Below are positions 52,839-63,823 of a stretch of DNA of 64,000 nt, in pieces. The stretch covers positions 19,319,501 through 19,383,500 of the forward strand of contig CM049398.1 of the NCBI GenBank assembly GCA_026929865.2, written 5' to 3'. Numbering within the stretch: the first letter of the stretch is position 1; every line of letters starts with the position of its first letter. The notes under the pieces were generated by a model, which saw nothing but the letters and a program-made list of their open reading frames with translations, was not told the origin of the DNA and ran no database searches. This stretch comes from Hyperoplus lanceolatus (Eukaryota > Chordata > Actinopteri > Uranoscopiformes > Ammodytidae). Position numbers and translations under genes: made by a program.

Positions 52839-53207
52839 CTATAGAGGGAGACAGTGTTGAGGAAGAACGTTAAAATGGATGTGGCAGTGTACAATTTATA
52901 CCTTTTCAAAACTTAGTTAACAAATATTGAAGATGTATCTAATTCCCCAAATAAGTGGTTAACATTAACAGCAGTAAAATGCAGTTATGAACCTATCCAG
53001 TGTTGGAGACCATGGTAGTTGCTCATGACAAATGGAATAAGCGATAAACTGTGCAATCAGTGCACCTCTAACACCTTCAAATAAAGGAGATTGCTTTAAT
53101 TTAGTCAAAGCAGTGTTCAAACAAGGGAAATGATCAACCATTTTAGAACTCCATTTCAGTGGTCATTCATCCGGTCACACAGACTCACCAATGGCAGCAG
53201 CTTCCAC

Positions 53208-53510
53208 TTAAAGGCCCACTTCACCGGTTTGAATATGAAGGTGTATTGAATTCTGAGATCCTATGTAGTATAAATGTGCAAAAAAAAAAAAAAAAAAAAA
53301 AAAATCGGTTCATCCTAGCCTGAGAAAAGGCAGAAAGAGTGTTTTGTTAACCCTATATTTCTCTTTCTCGTGATATCACAGAAAGAGAAAGAGAAATAGA
53401 AATAGAAATATAGGGTTAAAAAAAAAAAAAAAAAAAACGCACATTTATACTACATAGGATCTCGGAATTCAATACACCTTCATATTCAAACCGGTGAAGT
53501 GGGCCTTTAA
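53208..53510. mobile_element. TTAA-flanked palindromic MITE with 68-bp TIRs
   Basis: Bounded by TTAA at 53208-53211 and 53507-53510, with inverted arms AGGCCCACTTCACCGGTTTG... of about 68 bp that differ at one base. An A-run follows the left arm (about 53280-53304) and another precedes the right arm (about 53419-53437), and an inner hairpin (AACCCTATATTTC... with GAAATATAGGGTT) lies between. TTAA targets are used by piggyBac- and Kolobok-type elements; which applies is unknown. Confidence 0.75.
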
Positions 53511-53850
53511 GGTGCAAGCTAACCATCAGGACCAATTGACCTTGGTAAAACTGCTTTTAGCCAGTGCCCCTGACTCCTGGAACAGCCTACAACATCAAAT
53601 TAAAATAAATACACTAATAACTGTTGACCAATTTAAAGTTATTATTTTGAATCAGCCCCACTCCACTTGTAACTGTTTTAATTAGGCTATTGTTCTGCTT
53701 TATTCAATTGATCTGAATGTTTTAATTGTTGTTGTCTCTTTGTAAGCTTGTTGTGTATTCTAATTGTATATTGTGTATCTGTAATGTGTCTCGACGTCAT
53801 TGTAAAAGAGGGTAACCCTCAATTGATCTTTCGAGAATAAATAAAGGAAA
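53511..53850 (+). mobile_element. 3' end of a non-LTR retrotransposon (LINE)
   Basis: Frame 53535-53685 reads LLLASAPDSWNSLQHQIKIN...TVDQFKVII...CNCF, the typical C-terminus of fish LINE reverse transcriptases (S/APxxWNxLQ, then QFK, then a Cys pair). A 3' UTR follows, ending GAGGGTAACCCTCAATTGATCTTT and AATAAATAAAGG, a LINE tail. The left side is cut by the TTAA MITE. I read it as a 5'-truncated copy; clade (L2, CR1 or Rex-like) not assigned. Confidence 0.65.
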
Positions 53851-56800
53851 ATTAAATGAAAATGAATGAATTTGAGGCATATGCGGGGATCAAATTGCCA
53901 CCTTGCAATCAGACGACCGCTCTACCTGCTCTACAGTATTTCAATCACTTCCATGACTCATTTGTGTTTATAAAAACCTGTGTGGTAACTAACAGGGAAT
54001 CTCCACATGATGGCAGCAAAATCACAAAACCAGACAGAAAATGGTAGCCACAGGCAACTAAACATGTCCGGTTAGCTGTCACTACACTGAAGAGAAAGAA
54101 TTTCAGTACATTACAGTATCTGCTTTGTTGGGACAGAAATGAAAGCTGATGGTTAACATACTTACAGCAGCTGTGTTGCAGATGTAAACAGGATGACAGA
54201 AACTTGTTAACACAAAAAAACAGGTTGTTCAGCCAAACTCCCCACAGGAGCTGGCACCCACTCACAACACCACATTCACCAGCTTCATTTACATTCAGAA
54301 CACACTCAAAGTCTAGCAGGAGGATAAACTGTGTTTTAATGTACTTTAATTGTAGACTTTTTAGAACCTAGTCTGCCATGTTTATAAATCAAGAGTGGAT
54401 GGTAGCAGTGAAGGGGAGATGGGGGAAAAGCAGTACAAGAAAATAACTGTCATAACAAAGTCAAGTCTTAATTAAGTTAGTACAGGTCATGGGATACACT
54501 GTGGCCTGAGAATTACCTTAACCATCAGTCATAGGTCAGTTGGGGAAACATCTTGTTTGTGCTCATGTGTGTTTGGTATGAGGTCATATGATGTCCTCTC
54601 TAACATGGCAAACAGCCATTTGACATGCTGCACTAGGTTAAGCAACCGGGCATTTGAGATCAGCAGTACAGCATCCCTAACTGGCCTTTACATTTTCATT
54701 TCGTTTTCAATTCACAAAAAATGTCTGCAGATAATGCTCCAGGAACCACAAATCGCTATACTTAATTTAATGGGAAACTGATCAGTAGTTGTTGAGATCT
54801 TAATCTGGACCCAAGTGTTGCTCAGGCAAATGGAGCCGTATCGTTATCTTGGGAAAACAGCATTTGTTCACTTTAAATTCCGTAGTTTAAAAGGTGGAGG
54901 CAGCGAAGAATGCTTGTTGTGCAAATCACTTCTTCTCAAAATCAATCAAATCCCCACACGATAATACACAGCCTACCTTATGTTGCTAGCTATGGTGGGC
55001 CCCTTTGTTAACATACTCTTTGTTTACACACCAGTTTACAGAGCCAAGGCCATGTATTAACACTGCATTTTTTTTTCAGCACGCACACAGTACGGACAGG
55101 AAGCAGATGGTGAGGAGTCATTTTAACACCAAGCATTCTCCTGATTTGCTAACTCCACCTTTAACAATGAAAATGGTGATTTAAGTATTGGCTCTGACTC
55201 ACACACACATACACCCAAAAATCTTTTCACCCGTCACAGGTTATAATGGTAGTGATGACGAACAATGTCGGTGAGCAATTACAACGGCGACTGTGAAAGC
55301 ACTGTATTTAGAAACACCAACAAAGTCAGTACTTTGCCATTGGAAAACAATTATCCAGCCACACACTTGCAGATATGCTAGATCACACACAAGTGCTGGT
55401 CTTCTCTCTCCTATGACATTCCACAGTGGCAGAACATGTGGCCTAGATAATGAGTCCAAAAAGTCCTAAATACACAAGTTGTGACATAATCACCTGTTAT
55501 CAAAGTTCCAGAGGAAACAACAAACAAACAAATCATTTGACTGGTGACCAGTATCTGGCAGAACTACGTGTTTGTGATCATCATAGTTAATATTTAAATG
55601 CACTGGATTTCTACAAAACTATCACTTGCATGTTTGTTCTCCACCTTAAATGTCCTTGATCCGAATAAAATAAATAAAGCTGACTATTGGTTTGATTTTG
55701 CTAAATCCATAGCACAGATGTAGGATCAGCAGGCAACGTATTATTAGTATTTGCCTTTCATACTGTCATTTATATTCTTAGTAGCCTAATATTACTCCTT
55801 CGTCTACCTCTAAAATAAAAATAAATGTGATAATAAGGAGTAATTTTGGTTGAACTGAAATCATGTGAAATCCAGAAACCATTATTTGGGATAAAAACAA
55901 ACAATGTCATGCTAAAGAACAGTATACTCTGTTGTGAATTTCAAATGCTCCATGTCTTGACAGATATCAAGACAAGTATCTAAGGTACATTACTTTGCAA
56001 TTTGGCAATGGGATGCATCACATATCAGGCTACATTAACAAACTCACTGGTACAAGCAAGCATGATCGACATCATCACTCCATCCTTATAATCAAGCAGG
56101 AATCAAATGTTGTTGTTTTGAATAAGCATAAGAGCAGACACACTTAGGAGGACTTATACATGCATTCACTGTTTTCCGTTTACAACCACAAAAACTAGAA
56201 TAAAAATAAGGCGCGTTCTGTCTCATAAAAAAACACCCATCTGTGTTAGTTTGAAACCAAAGCCATTAACAACCTGTCTGTATTAAACTGAACACTCCAA
56301 AATTAAACAAGGTCATACACTGAGTAACCTGCAAGTGCCCACATTAACGCTCACATAACAGCCTACACACCAAGGCCAGGCTGCAGCTTTACGGAATCAA
56401 CCAGGGGTCTTTACATGACTTATCTCAAGTCTAATCTCATCTGGGAAGATAAAACAAGTTTGAACATGGGAGTCGGAAGGTCACTACAATCCCTTATACA
56501 ACCATATGGCAAGATGATGTATTTAAAATTCTTTGTGGAAAAGAAAGTGAACTTGTACCAAAACATCATTACATTGACACACTATATGGAATTACTTATT
56601 GAGGTTTCTATTTTAGAAATGGGCTATTCTTTTTTTTCCTGCATGTTTATTTAGTTTTATGGCTGTGTATGGTGTTTGGAGAGATACTGATAGCACAGTG
56701 GTTCACAGGGCCAAAACAATGCTATATAACACACAATAAAGATGGAGCCATATGTCACAGTAGCCTTCATCCTAGTAATACTTTACCTTTTCAAAGATAC

Positions 56801-57940
56801 CAATAATACAAAGGTCAACTCATAAACCATAAAACATTATATAAACAAAATGGAGTTACACAATGTTTACATCCTTCTAGCCTAGAGGTGACGGACCATG
56901 TATCATCTTGTTACACTATGTCTCAACCAAGTGACAATGACACCATGTGGCTCAGCAGTCAACCACAAACCAGCAGATAGACAAAACTCATCCCCGATGC
57001 TCTTTAATTTAGCATGGACAGGGTCAACCCTAACATTAGTCATCACTTCAGAAAAGGGCCCAACTCGCACAGCTTGTAGTTCTGTCAGCCCCATGAACTG
57101 AGAGGGATTCACAGTAATCCCACCACCAGACACTGGATATATTGGAGGATTTGAATGATTCAGCAATAGCTGGATTTGCCTCGATACACTCTGTTGAAGC
57201 TTATGTAACTGCTGTTATATTTAAAAATAAAAATATTTGAAATAGTAGATGTTATTACGGATTAAGAATAGAATGTCTGGAGCACAATTATCCCCTTAAA
57301 TTTTATTGTATCATTATTATGTCAAATATATGACACTTGTTATCTTCTCACAATGTCCAAAACAGTGTGTCCACAGAGAGGGTTTCAATCTTACATATGC
57401 AATAAAACCTATTAAAAATGTACTTTAATGATTAAAAGGTGCTTTTTCCATCAAAAGCAACACTAAATAATCTCTCATAACAATGAAAACTGTTTTTCTT
57501 CAACATATTCATGTTTTATATGGTTTCAAAGTGGTGGGACACTTTTTGTCACCACCGTCAGACAATCCATTCAAATGTAAGAAAATCAGCCAAAATAAGG
57601 GGCAGCTGTCACTATGACCTCTTGTCACATTCTACCTCTGCAGAGTACATTAGAGTCTGACAGGCTCTGACAAGTGTTGTAGTTTTAGAATATTGTACAT
57701 TTCAAATCTTTCAAGTCCTGCGTCACAACCATGATACGTCAACACCGACTTACAATTTCTGAAGAAGTTATTTGAAATTTTTCGATAATTTTATTTTCCT
57801 GAAGTAGTTCATACTAGCACCTATCATCAAAAGTAAAACCAAATGGCTACTAGAAAAACTCCATTTGTTCTGTTTAAGAAACGTTAAAGAGATCCTATTA
57901 TACTACTTTTCTGGTCTTCATTTCTTGTTAAAAACGACCC
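53851..57940. other. gene-free stretch, probable tlcd2 intron or upstream sequence
   Basis: Read on the minus strand for the missing tlcd2 exons (expected HH motif and TM segments) without success. The sequence is AT-rich. A short piece at about 53880-53935 vaguely resembles part of a tRNA-derived repeat. Confidence 0.3.
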
Positions 57941-58195
57941 AGAGTATCCCAAACTAGACCAGTTGCCAAGGCTACTGCACCCCAGTGCACTCCACCCCAG
58001 CTGGGGAAGAAGAAAGAACAGAAGAGAAAGAGACAGGAGGAGGAATCTTCATCAGATGAAGAGGATAGTTTGTGTTTGGTTTGTATGGAAACGTTCACTC
58101 CAGCACCCATTCAGGGGAGGTAAGGGAGAAGTATTGTATGGGCAACCAGTGGGCACACAATCTCTGCTTAGTTAGAGTGAGCAGACCCTAAATTT
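57941..58195 (+). pseudogene. C-terminal remnant of a pogo/CENP-B-like transposase with PHD-type finger
   Basis: The plus frame from 57941 gives GKKKEQKRKRQEEESSSDEE, then DSLCLVCMETFTPAPIQGR and a stop at 58121. Shifting frame recovers EKYCMGNQWAHNLC. Together, C-x2-C, then C, then WAH-x2-C, follow the degraded layout of the PHD-like finger at the end of many fish DDE-1 (pogo/jerky-like) transposases. The basic stretch and acidic SSSDEED before it also fit. The frameshift and missing catalytic part make it a fossil. Confidence 0.5.
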
Positions 58196-58455
58196 GCCAT
58201 CACTGTAACTCAGATAGTGAATGTGTGTATCCTAGTTGAGTAGGCTATTATTGTTAGACCTATTTGTTTTGTTATTTATGTTGTTACATACAGTAGGTTG
58301 GTCTTAATATGGATTTCCTTTTTGTTAATTCCTTGCTCATTTTGTGTTAAGATGCATAAAGTTATGTAGGCCTATTTTTCAACTTGACACTTAAATTGCC
58401 TTCTTTTTAAGATTTTTCCCATAAAGATAACATTGTGACAAATGACCCCATAGTG

Positions 58456-58492
58456 TGTGACAACCAACCCCTTGATGGGGTTGGTTGTCACA
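58456..58492. repeat. perfect 16-bp-arm hairpin
   Basis: TGTGACAACCAACCCC (58456-58471), loop TTGAT, GGGGTTGGTTGTCACA (58477-58492). Similar TGTGACAACCAACCCC words occur, as I recall, near the ends of fish pogo-like elements, so this may be the 3' part of the element whose transposase tail lies at 57941-58195. Confidence 0.6.
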
Positions 58493-59394
58493 ATGTGTTA
58501 GAGTGTCTTTGATGGTAAATTTCTTCTTTATTACAATAAGTTAGAAAAAGTGAGGGGTTCACATTTCAAGCCAACACCTTAAGCTTCAATTTAATGTAGA
58601 ATTCTCACTAGAGTAAAAAGTGTGCCTACTTACCCCGGTCTCCCCTCCATCATTTCCGTTTGAAATTAATGTTTTTAACCAGTGGCGTTCAAACAAGTAC
58701 ACATACAGGGCTGTACAGTGTGACAGTTTTAATTGCATTTGCTATTAAAATGTAGGAGTAATACGTGCAAAGATAAATACAAGGCTACTCGCACTTGTGC
58801 GACAGGTTGACGAGATACTGTCTCATTGAGACACAGAGGAGCGATGCACAACACTGCTTAGAGGGATCTACAACAAATGCTGATAAATGTAATCTTAAGT
58901 AAGTCTTGGTGAGTAAGTTATTGCGCCACTTTGGCTGGTGAAAGATCTGTGCTCGGGCGTCTACTCTAATGTCTGCCTCTGATAAACTCTTGTCACACCA
59001 CCGGCACACGGCTTTCTACATTAACACAGTTCAGTTACTGCTTATGCAAACGAACATTTCCTGTGCACCTTTGCATTAAAAGCCCATTACTAGCCAAACC
59101 CGAGTTGACCTTTACCTTGAAGCAGATAAGAACCGGAAGTTAGCGCTTCAAAGTGCAGGCCAGCAAGACACCAGTCAAAAGCAGCGACTTCCGTGTAATC
59201 AGATGTACGCGTTGAAATTAAAACAGAGGATAGAAAGCTTGTCATTATTTGCAATACTTCTAACTGCGCTCACAGTAAAACCTTCGGTTGCATGGTTGCG
59301 TCTTCATGATGCGTCTTCAACGTATTACTGCTCTTACGGGGGGCGGCAGTTGAGTAGGCGGTCCCTAATGTGGACAAAAGTCACATAGCCTACC

Positions 59395-59490
59395 TGAACA
59401 GGTCTCTCGTAAATGAGACCCTGGGTCTCAATGAGATTTTACCTGTATAAATAAAGGTTAATAAAATAAATAAATAAAAATAAATAGCTG
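59395..59490 (+). mobile_element. LINE 3' tail fragment
   Basis: GTAAATGAGACCCTGGGTCT, CAATGAGATTTTACCTG, then ATAAATAAAGG and a run of AATAA units. This is a familiar fish non-LTR element tail; nothing coding was found directly before it. Confidence 0.5.
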
Positions 59491-59801
59491 TTGACACTAC
59501 TATTTGAATGCGGACAAATCGGACGTAAACCCATGCGTAAACCACCTCCGATTGTGGTTTTTGTGATCCGATCTCAATGAGTCTTCAATGCGTCCTGAGA
59601 GTGTTTCCACCTGTAGTTAGAGCTGTCCACTTGATCACTAAAACCAGATGTTAGTGCTAGGTGGAAATGGGGTATTAGTTAGACAGTCAATTTTGAAATG
59701 TGGGAGTAGTTTTGAAGTAGGAAGTTTAATGTACAGCTCCTAAATGTGACCATTTGATATGCTGAAAGCACAAGCACAGCATACTTTTTAGACAGATTGT
59801 T

Positions 59802-60167
59802 TTGACCACTTCTTTTAACAAGACCAATGTAAGGAATGTCAATTATAATCAATGTTCAGAAAATAGAAATATAAACATGTTGCCTATTGGGAAAAGGTTA
59901 TATGTTGGGGAAAACCTGTTATACAACCTAAATCTCCAAAACAGAAAGGATTTTCAATTAAAAAATAGTCTTGTACAGACTGGAATTAATAAGGCCAATA
60001 ACTTTCATCATATCAGACCATTAGCGGACTACGGTTGGTGGTGCTTAAATGGGAGGGAAGATGACCAAAGGAGGGGTTTTGGTATATACAGTATACTGAA
60101 AGCAAAAACCTGTATTACTGGTGTGAATGCAACCACTCCCCCGTTGCACAACCCCCAAAGCAATTAG
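59802..60167 (+). other. unidentified 121-codon open frame
   Basis: An ATG-to-stop frame of 121 codons (begins MTTSFNKTNVRNVN, contains RPLADYGWWCLNGREDD). I do not recognise it. It is Asn-rich, has no signal peptide or clear membrane segment, and sits between a LINE tail and a Tc1 fragment. A decayed element coding region is the likeliest explanation; chance in AT-rich sequence is also possible. Confidence 0.2.
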
Positions 60168-60268
60168 CGCCACACAGGTGTGTTCTTTGCCCAAGTTTCC
60201 CAACTGTTTGTATTACTTTTGCTACTTCTTCATAATCTGAATCTAATTTAACTCCTAGTTCATTGAAT

Positions 60269-60985
60269 TACACTCACCGGCCAATTTATTAGGTACACCT
60301 GTTCAATGGCTTATAAAAAACAAAAAGCTAATCAGCCAATCACATGGTAGCAATTTAATGCATTTAGATGTGGTTAAGACAATGTACTGAAGTCAAATCG
60401 AGCATCAGAATGGGGAAGAAAGGGGGTTTAGGTGACTTTGAACGTGGCATGGTTGATGGTGCACGGCAGGATGGATCCATACTTTCATGTTGTTTACGCC
60501 AAATTCTGAACCTTCCATCTGAATGTCGCAACTGAAATCGAGACTCATCATACCAGGCATCATTTTTCAATCTTCTTTAGTCCAATAATGGTGATCCTGT
60601 GAGAATTGTAGCCTCATTTTCCTGTTTTTAGCTGACAGGAGTGGCACCCGGTAGGGTCTTCTGTAGCTGTAGCCCATCTGCTTCAAGTTTGGTCGTGTTT
60701 TGCGTTCAGAGATGGTATTCTGCATACCCTGGTTGTAACGAGTGGTTATTTGAGTTACCGTTGCCTTTCTATCATCTCAAACTAGTATGCCCATCCTCCA
60801 CTGACCTCTGACTTCAACAAGGCATTTTACGTCCACACAAATGCTGCTCACTGAATATTTTTTCTTTTTTGGACCATTCTCTGTAAACCTTAAAGATGGT
60901 TTAGAGTGAAAATCCCAGTAGATCAGCAGTTTCTGAAATACTCATACCAGCCCTCCAGGCACCCTCAACATTGCCATGTTCAAAG
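60269..60985. mobile_element. scrambled Tc1-like element (5' end joined to inverted N-terminal half)
   Basis: 60271-60461 is a plus-strand Tc1-like 5' part: inverted-repeat end CACTCACCGGCCAATTTATT, then GGTGACTTTGAACGTGGCAT. At about 60462 the sequence switches to the minus strand of the same family: reading 60985 to 60462 on the minus strand gives FEHGNVEGAWRAGMSISETA (helix-turn-helix region), and later DESRFQLRHSDGRFRIWRKQ, around a catalytic Asp. The end of the gene and right terminus are missing and the frame is broken, so it is inactive. Confidence 0.75.
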
Positions 60986-61753
60986 CAAGCCCCAACCTCA
61001 GCGATTTTTACCAGTATCCAATAAGGAAGTGACCACAACTGTAGTAACCCGGAAGTGCCACTGGGGGCTGTATGCAGAAGAGAGCCATCTCTCATTGACT
61101 CCAATGTTAAACATGCCGTTTTCACAGCATTATTAATCCTATTTCAGGCCTGGATTGAAAAACCATTCTAGTCTGTATGTTTAGTTCATATCTCCATGAC
61201 AACTCTGAGGGGGGTGAATTTTTTTCTAGCAAGCTAGTTTTTATTCTATTTGAAGTTAAAATATATGAATTTTAGGGGCGTGGCCTCTTGATTGACAGCT
61301 AGCCTCTGTCCCTCACTCAACCTCGAAGGCTAGTTGTAAGGGTTAGCATGCTAACTCAATAGACAGCAGTGTGTTCATTCCTCCATCCCGTGTGCTGCTT
61401 GGGGCTGTACCAACGATGGATTAAAGCTATACTGTACGATCATCTGCAATATGCACTTTTTAATATGTTGTGAAAAGTGCTTTTTACACCCCAACAGCAA
61501 TAAATAACTTATGGGCAATGAAAAAGAAACGAAAAACCCCCAAATTCTGTACCGTCTATAAACCTGTTAAAATGCTGACCAAACGGAGACGTGGGACCCT
61601 TATCTAAAGAACCAATCACAATCCTGCGCGTTCTCTCCCCTCTGTGTACGAGCCTGAGCGCGTTCACGGAGGGCAGAGAAAGCGTTGTTGCCATAGTAAT
61701 CATAGATAGTAGTGCATGACAGTGGGCTAGACCTAGTTGAGGTAGCCTGCACA

Positions 61754-62369
61754 ATGGAAGATAAACCTAGACAGAAGTTACCACTGCCAACGTTACTTGC
61801 ACCTGCTCACCATTTACAAAAGGCAAAGAAAAGAAAGAAAGACATCAAGAAAAGAGCAGTTACATACAGCTCGAGGTGGACAAACGGGAGTCAACATTGT
61901 TCAGTGATGGCGAGAGCTGAGGATGCTGAATGGCTTGGAAAGTGACGCCATGGTTGCCGTCTTTCTCTTGTTGGACAGGTAAGCCTTTGTTTTGTTTCCT
62001 GTAAAATGTGTGTTATGGCGAAGTCTAGCCAAGGAAGCTATTTATGTTGCGTTAGCCATATTAGCCCGATGCTAACGTTAGCTCCCCAGTCGGCTAGTAG
62101 TCACATTACAAGCTGCATTAGCTAACGTTGCCAATAATGTTCCTTTCTAACTATATTATTAGTCTAATGTTATGTGGTCGTCAGCGTCTGAACATGTGTC
62201 ATTTTAGTATTGGCGTTTCACAAATGTGCTGATGCAGTGTCTGTTTTTCTTTTTTTAATTATTGTTTTATAGTTATGACAACAAGGCTAATTCCTCAACA
62301 CTTGAAACACCGATCGATGAGAACCTCCTCCTCCTCCACCTTTGTCAAGTATTTATCCAGAGTCTCTCG
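61754..62369 (+). pseudogene. decayed 5' exons of a teleost multicopy gene family
   Basis: Exon A (61754-61978) starts MEDKPRQKLPLPTLLAP. After a +1 frame change near 61850 it gives GVNIVQ, a stop, then WRELRMLNGLESDAMVAVFL up to a donor at 61979. Exon B (62273-62369) follows an acceptor, and the split codon joins LLLD to SYDNKANSS. The pattern R-V-N-I-G-x-F-x-R-W-R-E-L ... SDA-x-x-A-x-FLLDSY is one I know from many repeated, uncharacterised teleost proteins, probably element-derived. The shift and the TGA where the family has a coding residue suggest a dead copy. Clean splice sites remain. Confidence 0.45.
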
Positions 62370-62452
62370 GTGAGTAAAGCTTGATATAGAAGTGAATATG
62401 TGTGCTATGCTACAATACTGTTCTCTATGATGGGTAATACATAGGCCTAGAC

Positions 62453-63554
62453 CAGTGCTTCTCAATTATTTTCTGTCATGCCCCCCCTAGGAGACTGAAA
62501 TTTTTTCGCGACCCCCCTAAATTGAAATACTATTGAGAACCTGCTAATATTTATTTATTTATCTGTATAAGAGTTATATATGAGTTTGAGTTGCTAGCAC
62601 CAGCATTCTGCATACAATCACCTTATTATTAAAATAGATTAATAAAATTTGCTGACATCTGCAACATCTTAAAACAATTTCCAAGTTTATTAACTCAATT
62701 TGTAACATTTAGACAAGACCGTTCAGTCTGTGTGAATCTCAAAACACAGAAACAAGAGTAAATGTTTCACTGGGGTTTTCATTTAATTAATAACATTTTT
62801 AAACAGTAAACATTGGTCACTTGTCAGTCAGCTTCATCAGCTTATTCCCTTTCAAAAATATATATGACTTAAAAATAAACATTACTCTTTGTGTGCAACA
62901 TTTGCAACAATATTTAATGTACAATTTGCATACTTTCCCTGAACATAACACAAGACATTAAAAAAGCCTTGAACCCTGAACTATTTGAAACTGGCAGCTA
63001 CATCAGTTTGAGCTTTTTTAATATAACTAAATTCACCTTCACAATTATTTTGAACTTATTTCCCTATTTGTCTGTTTTATATGAACACATTCTGCTTATA
63101 ATACACAAAAATACAATTTGCTCTGTATTCTAGTGGCTGCAGTGAGCCCTCTTTGCAGTGCACATCATTCCAAATCTGGGCTTCAAACTTGATACTGCTA
63201 CTCTTAACTCTTGCTCAATGTTAAGCTGGGACCTGTACTTTGTCTTGAGTGCAGCAACAGTGGAAAAGCCCATCTCACACAGATAGGATGTGGCAAAGGG
63301 TAGTAAGATGTTGACAGCCTTCTGTCCAATGAGTGGATACTCCCTTTCTTTGTAAGATCTAAATTCTGTTACACCTCTGACCCTTGGTATAATGTTTATT
63401 TAAGAAAAAAAAAAAAAAAAAAAAAAACTAAAAAAAAAACTAAAAAAAAAAAAAAAAAAAAAAAAAACACTAAGTCCCCCCTGCCGCTCGCGCCCCCCCT
63501 GAGACCCCACCGCGACCCCCCAGGGGGTCGCGCCCCACCATTTGAGAAGCACTG
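62453..63554. mobile_element. internally deleted hAT element with exact 8-bp TSD
   Basis: Ends CAGTGCTTCTCAATTATTTT and GGTGGGGCGCGACC... / TTGAGAAGCACTG are inverted repeats of CAGTGCTTCTCAA. Flanks carry an exact 8-bp duplication GCCTAGAC (62445-62452, 63555-63562). The 1102-bp element retains only the end of its transposase gene on the minus strand and an A-rich tract at 63403-63467. It lies inside the intron between exons B and C of the decayed gene at the right edge. Confidence 0.88.
63130..63351 (-). pseudogene. hAT transposase C-terminal dimerisation domain (hATC) remnant
   Basis: An open minus-strand frame of 73 codons ending at TAG (63132-63130): KEREYPLIGQKAVNILLPFA, TSYLCEMGFSTVAALKTKYR, LNIEQELRVAVSSLKPRF. 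The Y-P-x-L..., L-C-E-x-G-F-S and K-x-K-x-R-x-x-L motifs are the hallmark of the hATC domain in ZBED5/FAM200-type transposases. The N-terminal BED finger and catalytic part are absent because the element is internally deleted. Confidence 0.85.
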
Positions 63555-63823
63555 GCCTAGACAATGCGTTAAATGATATAGGTATCAAATATATGCGCAG
63601 ACAGTGGGTATAGACAATGTCAGTTAGTGTATACTCTGTGTATATGGGGGGAAAGAGAAAGTCACCTACATATATATTTATATACTTTTTTTTAAATGTA
63701 TAAAAAGAACATAATACAGGGTACAGCTGTAAGATAACCCTTTTATGTGGAAATTCAAAATACTATACAATGTCAGGTAAAATGAATGCATCACTAAACT
63801 TACAACACTTCTTCTTATGCCAG

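Noticed and set aside
48500..53200. miR-22 hairpin expected near TLCD2 by human synteny
   Set aside because: Neither the mature sequence nor its complement was noticed on reading either strand.
53880..53935. tRNA-like words (GACGACCGCTCTACCTGCT)
   Set aside because: No full cloverleaf could be folded; at best a tRNA-derived repeat scrap.
54173..54300. Minus-strand donor GCT then GTAAGTATG as an upstream tlcd2 exon
   Set aside because: The reading frames before it contain stops or lack TLC-domain features.
56903..57166. 87-codon minus-strand frame (ITVNPSQFMGLTELQAVRVG)
   Set aside because: Looks protein-like but no family recognised, no splice sites fitting the neighbours; likely chance or an element piece.
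58615..58665. Strong minus-strand donor (CCGGG then GTAAGT) after ATGATGGAGGGGAGA, as a possible tlcd2 first exon
   Set aside because: The short peptide MMEGRPG has no TLCD resemblance and the surroundings are element debris.
59118..59200. Minus-strand CTGCTTCAAG then GTAAAG as a tlcd2 5' UTR exon
   Set aside because: A plausible donor but nothing links it to the exon at 52838; left unannotated.
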